Origin: Patiria pectinifera
Taxonomy: Eukaryota; Echinodermata; Asteroidea; Valvatida; Asterinidae
DNA: 64,000 nucleotides
Direction: 5' to 3'
Assembly: GCA_029964075.1 (NCBI GenBank)
Contig: CM057129.1
Span: 19,707,430-19,771,429, forward strand
Shown: positions 23,969-34,265 of the stretch, piece by piece
Numbering within the stretch: the first letter of the stretch is position 1
How the letters are laid out: every line of letters begins with the position of its first letter
Program-made: the position numbers and the translations under genes
Notes under the pieces: generated by a model
Seen by the model: only the letters and a program-made list of their open reading frames with translations
The model's database searches: none
What the model was told of the DNA's origin: nothing

Positions 23969-24540
23969 CTGTAGGGAGCAGGCAGATGGATCTCACGAGA
24001 ATGTCTGACGACTTTTCTCTGTATTAAGTTTTCGCATGCAATAGAATTTTGCTCCTCGTTTTAATGTACCAACGAGTTTGACATTTTTAAATACACTTGG
24101 GTGAAAGTTTTAAGGCTTTGTTTTCTGTTGATCGAGTAACATTTTATTAAAATGCCTATTTAGATTATCCGTGACCGGAAGTAGCTATATAGATCCCACT
24201 GCATGTGCACCTGTGTAATATAATTGCACGAAGGAATACGTTTAAAAAAGGCACCCAGGCCTATTCTGCACATTCATGACAATCACCAACTGAAGAATTC
24301 CGAAGCGTTCGATTTGGTTAACCTTAAAATACCCCCCCCCCCCATCAATGCGTTCATATATTATTATAAACATGTAGTCTTGTATTTAAACGGCTCGTGG
24401 TGGTTTTTTTTTTCGTTCTTCAATGCAATCCTTCAAAATGCACGTTTAATGTCCTATCTCAATCCTCGTTTTCAAAGGCGTTTGTCAAGTTTGTGTTTCG
24501 TTGTTCTTTGATAATTTAGTAAATGATAGCCATGAAGTCA

Positions 24541-24843
24541 CAAGGGCGGATCCAGAACACATTTGTTTGGGGGGGCAAAAAAAAAAATTGGTCCCCTAAA
24601 AAAGTGGGTAAAAAAAATTACGGCGTGGGGTTCGGGGCCCGCTTAAGGGCCCCAACATTTTTTTTGGATTCTAGATGCTCTGTGGTGCGATCTGAGGCAA
24701 TTTCTGACCACTTTAACCAATGTTTTGTTTTGAGAAAGATGGTGGTGTATTCATTGCCTGCCTTTATTGCGATGTCACATAAAAAAAAATGGTTTCGTTT
24801 TGGCATGGCCCCCTTTGGCCCCCCCCCCCCGGATACGCCCTTG
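24541..24843. mobile_element. hAT-like MITE, 303 bp
   Basis: Ends CAAGGGCGGATCC and GGATACGCCCTTG, flanked by a perfect 8-bp duplication TGAAGTCA (24533-24540 and 24844-24851). The 8-bp duplication and CA(A/G)GGGCGGATCC-type ends fit the hAT superfamily. G and C tracts lie just inside. Confidence 0.85.
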
Positions 24844-25486
24844 TGAAGTCAATGGGCAATCAAAATAAACAGAATGAACTACATTTTAGGTTACCTTATT
24901 ATGTGCAGATAATCCCTAAATCAAGCGTGCCGATATTTTAAGTTTAGTTCAAATGCATGGATATTTGCAGATTGTTTTGGGGCGAGAACAGTTTTTTATA
25001 GACTGTAAATGATCTGTTTATTTGTCTGTTTATTTGTTTTGTTAGGGAGTATATCAGGCCATATAGGACTGTGACTACTTTTATGCAGCCAAACACATTT
25101 GAGGTGATGCACAAGTAATGTCTAAATATCTGTTCAAGTTTATTCAATAAAACACATCTTTTAACTGACATTCCGATTAAAATATTTACAAATGTACACT
25201 AAAAACAATTCTTGATTTCTTCTTAATCTAAGTTTAGCAGAAGCATTTATAGACAAATGCAACATTTTGTTGGTATTCAGTACCTCGCAAAAGCATCGTA
25301 CGTCCACACACTATGGGGAAATGTTGGAATGCATTTTTCCACTGGTTCACAAGAATGTCCGACAACTGTTGGTCTGCATAGTCCCTAGCTACCTGATCAA
25401 GATGATTTGGACTGCAGCCATCTTGGAGGTGTATGCTTTTGTTCAACAGGGATACGCATGCGCAGACCTCTAGTGCATTCATTGTT

Positions 25487-25556
25487 AGCCTCGACTCCAG
25501 GGGCGCGTGCTCGTTCCTTACAGCCTCGACTCCAGGGGCGCGTGCTCGTTCCTAAC
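25487..25556. repeat. Direct 35-bp duplication
   Basis: AGCCTCGACTCCAGGGGCGC followed by gtgctcgttcct occurs twice in a row, 35 bp apart, with one or two differences. The remaining DNA between 24852 and 26208 shows no supportable gene. Confidence 0.85.
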
Positions 25557-26208
25557 ACTAACCCCTGGCTGAGATGATGACGTAAATGACGCTGAATGGC
25601 TATTCACAGCGTACTGCGCGCGCATTTCAAAGATTGCACGCCGGGCGCGCCCATAATGCGCTCGCGTGCTTTGCACGTAACGTCACGTACGAAAAAAAAA
25701 TTAGATTCAAAAGTCGCGATGCCTGTACGATATGGATTATGTCAGCCGCGTTTTTCGCTAAAAAAACCCCTGTATCTGTGGTTGTAAAGGCACGAAAGGG
25801 GTACGTACATTTAATACAAATCTTTGCTAATAACACAACGTCACACGTGTTTGAAAGGATTGATTCTTCCAAATCACAACTTTTAACATTTTAAAGATGG
25901 CGTCGGCACGTAAAACGGATAAACTGCAGCCCTAATTATAATGTACCGTATTTTGGCACATTTAAATTACACAATTCCAGGGGTTACGATCACGCAAGGC
26001 ATGATGGGAAACAACATGGCGCTGCAAGTGATCGTACCCACGCGGCACGAGGTTGATTCATTGTTAATGAATGAACAAAACAAAACACACCACAGAGATG
26101 ACGGCTGAAAGACAACACGGTTGGTTTGCCGGGTTTTAAATGAGTGGACCCATATAATGACATGGGCCACAAACGTGCAATTCAAGGCTTCATGTTTTCA
26201 AAACATAT

Positions 26209-26353
26209 TATGGGAAACCTGAACAGTATTCATACTTTAGATTTAGGATCCCCCCCCCCCCAAAAAAAAACCCCAAAAACTTAGAAAAAATAATTTTGTG
26301 AGGGAGGGGGGAATCCTAAATCTAAAGTATGAATACTGTTCAGGTTTCCCATA
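26209..26353. mobile_element. 145-bp snap-back element
   Basis: Arms of about 43 bp (26209-26251 and 26311-26353), beginning TATGGGAAACCTGAACAG, are almost perfect inverted copies around a C/A-rich core. It would fold into one long hairpin. Confidence 0.8.
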
Positions 26354-26404
26354 GGGATTATGTATCAGTTTCCCCGTATTCACTAGACATGATTGAAAAG
26401 GGCT

Positions 26405-26930
26405 TTAAAGGGAGTATACAACATTTGCTTTTGCTGTAATTTTCAGAAATGGATGGATTTGGGGGGGGGGGTTAGTATTTTATAGCAAATTTTGTTACAT
26501 TGATTTGTTTGAAGTTTCATGGGCGTAGATGCTGGAAAAGACAAAAAACGCAATTTTGCTTATGTAGTCTGGTTCCCTGACCCCACTTATGATGAAACGG
26601 GGCACTCATCATAGACGTCGGGGAATGGTAAGGTCAAGGAATCAGTCTAGGTGGTGTGTACCCGTTCATAGGTGTGTAATCGATTGCAAACAAAATTCAG
26701 ACTAACTAAATATGGTAAACTGGGGGCAGGATTTTTCAACGCTGGTCGGCCGACCAGTTTTGGAAATTAATACAAATATACCACTTTTCTTGAAAATGAC
26801 AGCACACCAGGCGCCATGATTTTACAGGATGCTTTAAACTTCACTAACAGTCCAGTATGGTATTTCATAATAATTTGGTAGTTTTGTTTTTTGATGTTTG
26901 CAAAATGCAAATGTTGTATATTTCCTTTAA
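26405..26930. mobile_element. TTAA-flanked MITE, copy 1
   Basis: Ends TTAAAGGGAGTATACAACAT and ATGTTGTATATTTCCTTTAA. It shares its interior (gcttttgctgtaattttcag, an ATACCACTTTTCTTG block and a conserved tail) with 48099-48646. Confidence 0.8.
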
Positions 26931-27078
26931 ATCCTGACATTAATTTTATTTTCAGCTAGCTCCAGCTGGCAACAGCCAGCTTGTTTCATTTCAGTTGAAC
27001 AATAGACATCACATGGCCACTACCACTTCCACATGTTATGCTTTGCCATTTGAGACTAGATCCTAACATCATGAGCTG

Positions 27079-27522
27079 TAATTACAGGCTTTCAAGTATT
27101 CCCTTTTTTCCTATTTTTTGGTTTTACTTTGCTCCTAATTTTCCTATTTTCTTGAAATTCCTACTTTTTTAAAATATTTTTTTCTTCTTTTTTGTCCCAC
27201 AACTCCCCCCCCCCCCCAAGGAAATCCCATTGAATATTTTTCATAACAGTGTTGCACACTGTCATAATGTAAATCAAGTGCTTGAATTGGGCGTAGAAGA
27301 ACAGCAACTGTATTTTCCAAGAGTTTAGTTCAGGATGGAACACACAGTGTTGTGAGTACATGCCAAATGAGGCTTATGCTGTGGGCATAGGTGAGTATCA
27401 CAGAAAACTACTCCTGAAAGCCCACAAAAGTCCCTCTTTTATCCTGTTTTTTGGATTTTTTAACTTTTGATCCTACTGTTCTCCTACTTTTTCACCTGAG
27501 TCAGCTTGAAAGCCTGTAATTA
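27079..27522. mobile_element. MITE with 18-bp perfect inverted ends
   Basis: TAATTACAGGCTTTCAAG at the left and CTTGAAAGCCTGTAATTA at the right. The interior is T-rich with repeated tcctacttttt-type runs. It lies downstream of the TPGS2 stop codon. Confidence 0.8.
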
Positions 27523-27773
27523 TGATTGTCAGATTGCTCAAGGTGCAAGTCATTTAGGAGATCCATACCACAAGGATTTACCACATGTAGTCCCACAAGA
27601 AAAGTTGGGTCGAGTTCAAAACAGGTGTTTTTGGGATGCGGATATGGCTGCGGATGTTTACTGATTTACTGCAGAGTGTACATGTCAAACGCTGAAGCCT
27701 TAGCCACAAAACTAGCAATTCAGACGCAGCCGTACTTCGTCTAGTTGCTTTCACGCCCAAGTTCCCAGTTGGG

Positions 27774-27837
27774 TCATCGGAGCCTGCCCCCGCCCAATTG
27801 AGAGCCGGATCGGTTATTTGTGCCTCCAGAGAGCGGT
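27774..27837 (-). CDS. TPGS2: TPGS2 exon G (terminal)
   Basis: The acceptor is a long pyrimidine run ending ctactacag. The phase carried from exon F gives KPLSGGTNNRSGSQLGGGRLR and TGA at 27776-27774. A Gly/Ser/Asn-rich tail ending in Arg is typical of the low-complexity C terminus of the family. A possible minus-strand AATAAA lies at 26950-26945, far downstream, and was not verified as the polyadenylation signal. Confidence 0.7.
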
Positions 27838-30800
27838 CTGTAGTAGGAAATTGCAGAAATGAAAAAACAATTGACGTGATTTTTCTGTTAAATTATAATT
27901 TCTGGAGTACTTGTGAATCATTATTTGACATCTACTGTCATCAAACAAACTAACAGCCATTTGAAGATCAAAACTGATGAATATGTACTTACTTTCCCAC
28001 TGGTCCATGCTTCTTCTTGTTTTGAGATGATTTAGACCTTAAAAAAAAATAGTTGAAGCTTTGTTAAATTTGTAATGGTACCACAGTTGCATTGAGTACG
28101 CAAATGTCGTCAATGAATTACACTATTTGGGGGCTCGGAAAAATCGTTCTCCAATAAAATGCTAAATAACAGGAAATTTTGAAGCAATACTAGATAATTT
28201 TGCTTGCAAAACACAATGGGGTTATGTACGGACAGAGGAAACAAGCTGTTTGCATAAAAAAAAGTACATAAAATTTATCAAGGCTGCCAGCGTAATCACA
28301 TCTTGGGTAACATGTTTAAATCCTGAATCCTGAAGTCAAGTTTAGTTCTTCAAAAGAAAAATCAACTTGTCAACATGCGCTTTCAAGATATTTCAAAGCA
28401 AAAAAAAAAAAAATAGAGGGGCTCAACATAAATTTTCAGTATACAGGAGTAAGGCCAACAAAAAAAACTCTTTGGTTTCTGGTATGGAGTTTGCCCCAAA
28501 AGTGGTGCGGCGACGCGGCTTTTTTTTTTTCTTTTTACTATTTTTTACTTGAAATGTTGGCTGATGTATGGGAGCCGAGAGAGGCTACATTAAGCTTATA
28601 CTCGATCATAACCCCATCTAAAAACACGTTACAATTGTGCAGCAGCAGGATTCCAGTCAAACCAGTGAGTTTGGCGGTTTTGAGACATCATCTTTCATTG
28701 AAAAAAAAAAACCTTTTTAATTTTGCCGACGCCCATATGGCTACGGCGACGCGCGCATACCAGAAACCAGAGCCTTTGTTTTTTTGGCCTAAGCGTTTCA
28801 CTCCAAAAATGTGATTTGGCCTTACTTCTTGTCTGATTTGCCTTTGAAGACTCGTCCAAAGTCCAGCTTGTTGACTTCCGTGGAGTCGCTCTTAGGAGCT
28901 CCCTTGGCAGCTTGCCAACTATCGTCCTTTTCTGGTTCCTCCTCAGCCAGGCTAGTCTCCGAATCCAGCCTGATCCGAAGCGGGGAATACAGGTTAAACC
29001 ATTGCTGTATGCAAGACAAAAACAAAAAAATGTGATTGTTTTTACATAGACTCTACAAACCCGTAGAGTCTATGGGATTTTTCTATTAACATACTTCACT
29101 AGTACAAAATGTTCGACTGACTTTTATGTTCAAGTTGGTGGGTTTGTTTGTTTGTTTTGTTTTTTTGCAGGTTTTGATTACCTAAAATTTGGGGGCCCTC
29201 AATACACAGACGTTTCTAGCATGTGAAGGTGAAGCAAATTTTGTGTCGTCACACTGCAGAGAAATTTGCCAGGGAAGATATACGTGTTCAACTTTGGCAA
29301 ATTCTAGGGGTAAGCATATACGGGCGTATGAGAACTGGGTACCTGATTGAAAAAAAACACGGGTACTCGGGTACCCGTTAAAGAAATCCAAACACGAAAC
29401 TCAAGTCTGGGAAAGTGCTATCCAGATTTTTCACAATGGTCCGCATGATAATACTAACACATGGGTTCGTCAATACAGCAAGATACAAGAGTGTACCGTG
29501 AGCTTTACAGTGTAAACTGCAACTTTGGCGAATGTCATAAACATGAAATATGGTTTGTTTTCCTTGCAGCCGGGTTTTCACTTTGAAAATACCCCACAAA
29601 TGGCATTCAAAACCTTTTCTTTTTAAATTGTCTGAGAAGTTACAAATAATGTCATTTGTAAAGTTGGTTACGGGTACCCGATCCCAAAATCTGGAACCGG
29701 TTCCTGTCATCAAGGGTCGGGTACCCGGCTCCCATGCACAGCCCTAGCAAATTTGTATCGTGAGCACTAATTACTGTGAAGTTACAAATTCACGTTTGTA
29801 CCGAGTTCTATTAGACTCAGAGAAACCAGCCCTTGGGCAATACAAGGAAAGAGGCCACACTTGCTCATTGCTGGGCCCAATACATGTATCTTTACACTGC
29901 TATGCAGAAGATACTGCTTACCAAAAGGATGCGCTAAGCTAAAACAGTAGAGCACTAGTCAATACAAATAAACATCACAAGGCATTTTGGTTGGTAAGCT
30001 AATTTTGCTAAAGAATATTTGTCTAAATCAAATTAGGTTTTGCCCTTCACCGACGTTTTTTAAACACTGTATACTCAGTGTGTTACCTCCCGAGTGAAAG
30101 TTGGAAAAAATCACTCGGGTGTGACTCGAACCCACGACCTCCTGCTTTCTAGTGCAGATGTCTTACCACTCGACCACCGAGCTAACGGGATCGGGTGGCC
30201 GGTTCGAATCTGATGTACATAGCAGCGGGTACCGCATGAACTATTATAAGATTGAATTTTGAGTCGGGGTGATATAAATCAAATTAGGTTTTGCCCTTCA
30301 CCGATGTACCGATGTACATAGTAGCGGTACCTGCTGCTATGTACATCAGATTTGAACCGGCCACCCGATCCCGTTAGCTCGGTGGTCGAGTGGTAAGACA
30401 TCTGCACTAGAAAGCAGGAGGTCGTGGGTTCGAGTCCCACCCGAGTGATTTTTTCCAACTTTCACTCGGGAGGTAACACACTGAGTATACAGTGTTTAAA
30501 AACGTCGGTGAAGGGCAAAACCTAATTTGATTTATATCACCCCGATGCAAAATTCCATCTTATAATAATATTTGTCTATGCTAAGCAGCTTGTAAGCCCT
30601 TGGTCACAGTTACGTCATGGAACTGTGACCAGGAGGAAAAGAACAGCTCGGTGAGTTTCATTCCTTCTCCCATCCATCTAACCTTTGCCTGTGGGCTGAG
30701 GCCGACATCAGTGTAGGCCAGCTGCCACTGGGGGAGCCCTAGGTGCATCAGCATCATGCGGAAGTACTGGCTGAACGTGTGGGCCAAGAAATGCCACCTC

Positions 30801-33800
30801 AGGGCTCTGTCTAGAAGCCACACCTCAGGATGCTGGGCAGGGCTGCCTGTGGAAAAGTAACCAAACCAAACAAAATTGCATTAAAAAAAACGTGACTGAA
30901 TCAATTGACGGTCTTAACCTTTGCTTGATAAGTGCAATCTGTTCAATTACTTTAGCCCTAGCTCTCCCAGATTCAACAAAATCCACAGCCTGTGGGACCT
31001 TGCTGCGTGCACTGAGCTTCAACACCAGTGCATAAGGCCAAGTTCGCGCAAGGACTATAGTTGACCAATGGTTAACCATGGTCCGACTAACGCTTGCCCG
31101 AACTCAGTCTAGTCGACGGTGGTTGACTAGGCTAGTCGACTATTTGGAAGTAACCTACTGGGGCTGGTTGCATCGCTGGTAACCAATAGCCGCGTGCGCT
31201 TGCAGAGAGCCATGATCCAAAAGTTTTGCGATGACATTTTGACCAGCGTTTGACTAGAGACGTTCGCACATTGCTATCAGTGTGCAGGCGTAAGGTACAT
31301 CACAAATCAACCACTAGTCGACTAATGGTCCTTGCCCGAACTTTGCCTTAGCTGTCACATCTGAGACAGTGGGAGCTAGTGTTGTTACTCTGTCGCAGTT
31401 GGTGACTCGGGCATTTTGACCATGAGATTTCTGACCTGATGGATCTTGCTAGGCTGGACAGGATTCTCATTTGGACAAATGTTGCATTTTGCTGCATTCA
31501 GGAATGAGGATTCAAATCAAGCTCAAAATGACGTCAATGAGAATTCGGGCGATTCACAATGCAGTGCGTCACCAAGAGTTTGCCATTGAGAGTCAACTTT
31601 TCAAGTCTACGGTCGACAAAACATGACCCATTTGAATGAGTGTCAGTAGACAACTTGAGCTAATTTGTTATAGAGTTGGGCATAGCGTTCTGCCGCCTCA
31701 TCAAAAATCACCATATTGGTACAAAGAAAAGAAACGGGCAAACATATACTCGAATCATATGCTTATAAAACTACTGACCGGGAAAAACAAAAACATTTCA
31801 AATGTCCCGCGCTGCGAATTTGTCGACCATCTCCCACAATGCACTGGGAAAAATGAACTCTCTGTGGCAAACTCTTGGTGGCGTACTGCATTGTGAATTG
31901 CCCGAATTGTAATTTGGATAGATAAATGGTCACAGAGAACACTGTCCCCACCCACCCACCTGGCTTGGTATTCCTGTAGACCAGACAGACCTTGGCAACA
32001 CCTCGGCAGGGATCCAGCTCAAAGATGCGACTCCTTGTGTCAAAATGTGGCTTGGCTGGAACATCAGTGTCCTCATCTGACAATGTCAAGAACAAAAGTT
32101 TAAGTGTCCTTCATTGTAAGTTACCATTTATCAATGAATATTTTCTTTGTTTCCCTGTTTGTAAGATGTAGAGTACAATTTTAATAATGCAGCAAGGATT
32201 TTTGTATTCATTCATATCAACAGATCTGGGGGCACTAGTTCAGGAGAACCTTCTTTCCTCAAGTAACATTTGAAGAAATTGTTTCCAAAATGCAATAAAT
32301 GCCATTTGGTTACCTTTTAGAAGTCCACCCTCTCCTGGTTGCCTTAATAGCAGGTTTGACGGCTATGATATAGTTAACCACAATTTCAGAATACAGTGAA
32401 GCGAAAAAAAAATGTGGTTTAGAAACAGTTCTTATATTGTCCATGTTCGATAAGTTTTCATAAACTTCTTCATGTTTTTTAAATGGATATATCTTAATAG
32501 GACAGGATATCAGGAACGCTATAGAGCATATAGATGTATACATGTAGTACACTGAGGCAAAATAAAATTTTGCATTTTAATGCTGAGGGCGTTCTCACAG
32601 GGGGACGTCTCTATAGTCCGAAGTACCATTGGTCCAAAGTCCCATTGGTCTATACGTTCCATTGGTATAAACGTCCCATTGGTCTGACGTCCCATTGGTC
32701 CGAAGTCCCATTGGTCAGAAGTCCCATTGGTCCAAAGTCCCATTGGTCTGAAGTCCCATTGGTCCGAAGTCTCCTTGGTCCGACGCCCAATAGGATTAGG
32801 GTTAGGGTTAGGGTCAGTCAACCTGAACCAGTGAAACTACACAGTATAAAGTTGACTTTGGACCAATGGGACTTTGGACCAATGGGACTTCGGACTATCG
32901 AGACTCAACCTTCAGACAGTATGCATGGAGTCCTAAGGCATGGGTTTGGTTGGCAGTATTATAGCATACCACACTGCTCCTCATCACTTGCGTAGTCCAC
33001 ATCAGCTAGTGACGGCGTGTTGGCGTTGCTGGGGGCTTTATTTCCAGCCAGCTTGGTCACATTGCTGATCTTGTTAATCTCCATCCGCCCGACCGGCTGC
33101 AACTGATCTGAATGAAAAACCAATATTATACAAATTAAGGTCAAATTCACAACTCTGAAATCTTACAAAGATGGTCTTTTTTTTTAAAACATAACCTTTG
33201 CAAAATAAACACTACGGTGCTTAAATATAAGGTTTTGTCCTCCACAAACACATGGCCTGATTTTGCATAATGGTAAAAAAGTATTGCAGGAAAGGGAAAA
33301 GCCATACGTATTGCCCTTTCTATATCCCTCCGACATTGGTTTTTAGCAATTGTACAAAATCACTCGAGCAATCATTGGGATAACTGTTGCTGCATTCATG
33401 AGCAGTACATGTACTTGAAATGCACAAATACTTGCTTTTGAGTATTAGGCATAAAGCAGCCTAAGATTCAGCTAAATCTAAGTCAAAGTTAGGACTAAGC
33501 CAAAAAAAAAATAGTTCTGCTTCCGGTTACCCTACCTACCCTATTTTGACAGCCCCTACCCTAATTTTGTTTTGGAAATTAAGGAAGCAAACCTGAAAAT
33601 CATCAATTTCTATCTTTTACCCTTGACTACATGCAGACACCTCCATATGATTGTACACACACACAAAATGCCAACAAAAAAATTCCCTACCTACACGTAC
33701 CAAAAAGTACCCTATTTTGAAATGCCAGGTAATCAGAAACAGAACGTTTTTTTTTTTTGGCCTGATGTCAGTGCTGTTTGAAGTTGTATACTGTAATTAC

Positions 33801-33968
33801 CATCAAATCTGACACTCCATATCAGCAGTAGCCCATCTGAGGTCAGGTAAAACCTCTTGAGGTCATCTGGCAGCATGCAGGAGTTGCGCTGTTCCCAGGA
33901 CACCACTTGGTGGCGCTCCGCTGGCTGCAGATCAGCAAGCGTAATGTCACAAATCCCTGCCCTCTTTT
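27774..33968 (-). CDS. TPGS2: Tubulin polyglutamylase complex subunit 2 (seven exons, 5' end missing)
   Basis: Seven minus-strand exons join with consistent phases: 33968-33801, 33107-32970, 32076-31960, 30846-30683, 29004-28826, 28037-27993 and 27837-27774. Together they encode about 290 residues ending in TGA (27776-27774). The translation follows vertebrate TPGS2 along its length: PAERH and SWEQ, then MPEDV-like LPDDL, a KPHFD..S..FELD block, KVCLVY, LDRAL.WHF, HLGLPQWQ, SPQAK, NKLD...VFK and a Lys-rich KKKHGPV tail. The family is known as a non-catalytic subunit of the TTLL1 tubulin polyglutamylase complex, which adds glutamate side chains to tubulin tails in axonemes, centrioles and neurites. 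The first exon here enters in mid-codon (two leading bases), so an upstream exon with the start codon is missing; it is probably beyond the retrotransposon at 34266-42179. Introns are full of small mobile elements. Orthology is inferred by recall of the family, not by a search. Confidence 0.9.
27993..28037 (-). CDS. TPGS2: TPGS2 exon F (microexon)
   Basis: This is a 45-nt exon with acceptor ttttttaag and perfect donor GTAAGT. In the phase set by exon E it reads SKSSQNKKKHGPVG, which matches the KKKGPV tail of vertebrate TPGS2. It is too short to appear as an independent ORF. Confidence 0.8.
28452..28790. mobile_element. MITE in TPGS2 intron (exons E-F)
   Basis: The left end AAGGCCAACAAAAAAA with TTTGGTTTCTGGTATG is mirrored by CATACCAGAAACCAGAG and TTTTTTTGGCCT. 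It ends about 35 bp from the exon E donor. Confidence 0.7.
28826..29004 (-). CDS. TPGS2: TPGS2 exon E
   Basis: This 179-nt exon has acceptor gcatacag. It encodes QWFNLYSPLR, a variable acidic region, then NKLDFGRVFKGKSDK. The donor is GTAAGG at 28825-28820. Reading straight through would give an in-frame TAA at 28824-28822, but that triplet lies inside the donor. Splicing to exon F restores the Lys-rich KKK..GPV tail of the family, so the TAA is probably not the stop used. Confidence 0.85.
29045..29074. other. Perfect 12-bp hairpin
   Basis: CATAGACTCTAC pairs with GTAGAGTCTATG around AAACCC. It lies in the TPGS2 intron about 40 bp from the exon E acceptor. Confidence 0.8.
29305..29746. mobile_element. 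hAT-like element in TPGS2 intron, 442 bp
   Basis: Short ends TAGGGGTAAGCATA and TGCACAGCCCTA, GGTACC-rich subterminal motifs (gggtacc, four or five times), and a flanking 8-bp duplication GCAAATTC/GCAAATTT (29297-29304 and 29747-29754). Confidence 0.65.
30111..30183 (-). tRNA. tRNA-Ser(AGA)-like head, minus orientation
   Basis: Same sequence as the plus-strand heads except a change in the T stem (GTGACTCGAA on the plus strand), which breaks one T-stem pair. The B box is otherwise intact. Read as a retroposon head. Confidence 0.45.
30376..30448 (+). tRNA. tRNA-Ser(AGA)-like head, plus orientation
   Basis: Matches 3046-3118 with both internal promoter boxes intact. The copy is flanked downstream by the family tail with ttcactcggg in place of ttctctcggg. 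Confidence 0.5.
30683..30846 (-). CDS. TPGS2: TPGS2 exon D
   Basis: This 164-nt exon has acceptor ttccacag and a weaker donor GTTAGA. It encodes 54 codons including LLDRALRWHFLAHTF, HLGLPQWQLAYTDVG and SPQAK, and ends in phase 0. The reading frame stays open into the intron (down to 30581), but the family similarity stops at SPQAK, and exon E opens with the expected QWF. Confidence 0.92.
31034..31349. mobile_element. MITE in TPGS2 intron with AAGGCNAAGTTCG ends
   Basis: Left AAGGCCAAGTTCGCGCAAGG and right CCTTGCCCGAACTTTGCCTT are inverted with few mismatches; several GTCGACTA-type motifs lie inside. Confidence 0.7.
31542..31908. mobile_element. Foldback element in TPGS2 intron
   Basis: Arms starting AATTCGGGCGATTCACAATG and ending CATTGTGAATTGCCCGAATT run inverted for about 50 bp each, through a CACCAAGAGTTTGCC block. 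The right end lies about 50 bp from exon C. Confidence 0.8.
31960..32076 (-). CDS. TPGS2: TPGS2 exon C
   Basis: This 117-nt exon has acceptor ttgtcag and donor GTGGGT, phase 1 on both sides. It encodes DEDTDVPAKPHFDTRSRIFE then LDPCRGVAKVCLVYRNTKP, the family block KPHFD.RS.IFELD....KVCLVY. Confidence 0.92.
32610..32906. mobile_element. Foldback element built of CCATTGGTC minisatellite
   Basis: About nine units of the pattern GTCCCATTGGTCYGAA on the plus strand (32618-32780) are followed by three TTAGGG units and then inverted copies (GACTTTGGACCAATGG, 32850-32900). The outermost sequences GTCTCTATAGTCCGAAGT and ACTTCGGACTATCGAGAC are inverted ends. No clear target duplication. It lies between TPGS2 exons C and B. 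Confidence 0.7.
32796..32813. repeat. Three telomere-type TTAGGG units
   Basis: Three perfect TTAGGG repeats in a row, inside the foldback element. An interstitial short run, not a chromosome end. Confidence 0.9.
32970..33107 (-). CDS. TPGS2: TPGS2 exon B
   Basis: This 138-nt exon has acceptor tcag and donor GTATGC, and is phase 1 on both sides. It encodes QLQPVGRMEINKISNVTKL and an acidic stretch NTPSLADVDYASDEEQC, aligning with the segment of vertebrate TPGS2 that carries MAINSISKLTQL and an acidic region. Confidence 0.88.
33499..33762. mobile_element. MITE next to TPGS2 exon A
   Basis: GCCAAAAAAAAAATAGTTCT at the left is mirrored by AGAACGTTTTTTTTTTTTGG and CC at the right. The corresponding place in tandem copy 1 (about 1612-1620) lacks the insert, so the empty site can be seen. 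It ends about 40 bp from the exon A donor. Confidence 0.75.
33801..33968 (-). CDS. TPGS2: TPGS2 exon A (most 5' exon seen)
   Basis: This 168-nt exon lies between acceptor ttccag (AG at 33970-33969) and donor GTAATT (33800-33795). Two bases complete a codon from an unseen upstream exon; then 55 codons, then one base. It encodes the QPAERHQVVSWEQRN segment followed by LPDDLKRFYLTSDGL and WSVRFDG, the best conserved N-terminal part of the family. Three broken copies of this same exon lie at 1652-2006, 5033-5159 and 7423-7550. Confidence 0.92.
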
Positions 33969-34265
33969 CTGGAAAGAAAATAGTCAGTTGAAAAAAAGAT
34001 TTGGCGAAATGCAGTAACCTAAAGCCACTTTCTTCACTATTCCTTCCATGACCAGTTAGTGCTTTGGGGCAATTCAATTAATTGACTAAACTGTGTTAGA
34101 TCCCAAGTTTCATAGAGTAACAGTTACTGAGTTAGGATCTGATGGAGAAACGCTTCAAATTTTGTTTCAACAATTTTCATAATTCCTCATAATTTTAATG
34201 CTCCTACATGAAAATCTCTTAGCAGTGTTATCATAATGATGTTTTTTTCATAAGTTATAACATAC

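Larger units (their letters stand above)
30026..30566. mobile_element. Composite tRNA-like retroposon block in TPGS2 intron, 541 bp
   Basis: Same family as 2728-3485, again flanked by a perfect 12-bp direct repeat (AATATTTGTCTA at 30014-30025 and 30567-30578). It has one complete minus-strand unit and one complete plus-strand unit, head to head, joined by a short duplicated patch around 30303-30350. It lies in the intron between TPGS2 exons E and D. Confidence 0.8.

Noticed and set aside
23721..24008. 95-codon ORF overlapping the lectin-like exon
   Set aside because: It is in another frame of the same DNA and has a composition typical of a shadow ORF.
28822..28824. TAA as the stop codon of TPGS2
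   Set aside because: It lies within a good donor (GTAAGG), and splicing to two further exons restores the family's Lys-rich tail and a later stop.
32796..32813. Chromosome end or telomere relic
   Set aside because: Only three TTAGGG units, inside a foldback element within a gene intron.
32519..32995. 153-codon plus-strand ORF opposite TPGS2
   Set aside because: It is a translation of the CCATTGGTC minisatellite plus the reverse of TPGS2 sequence, with no domain.
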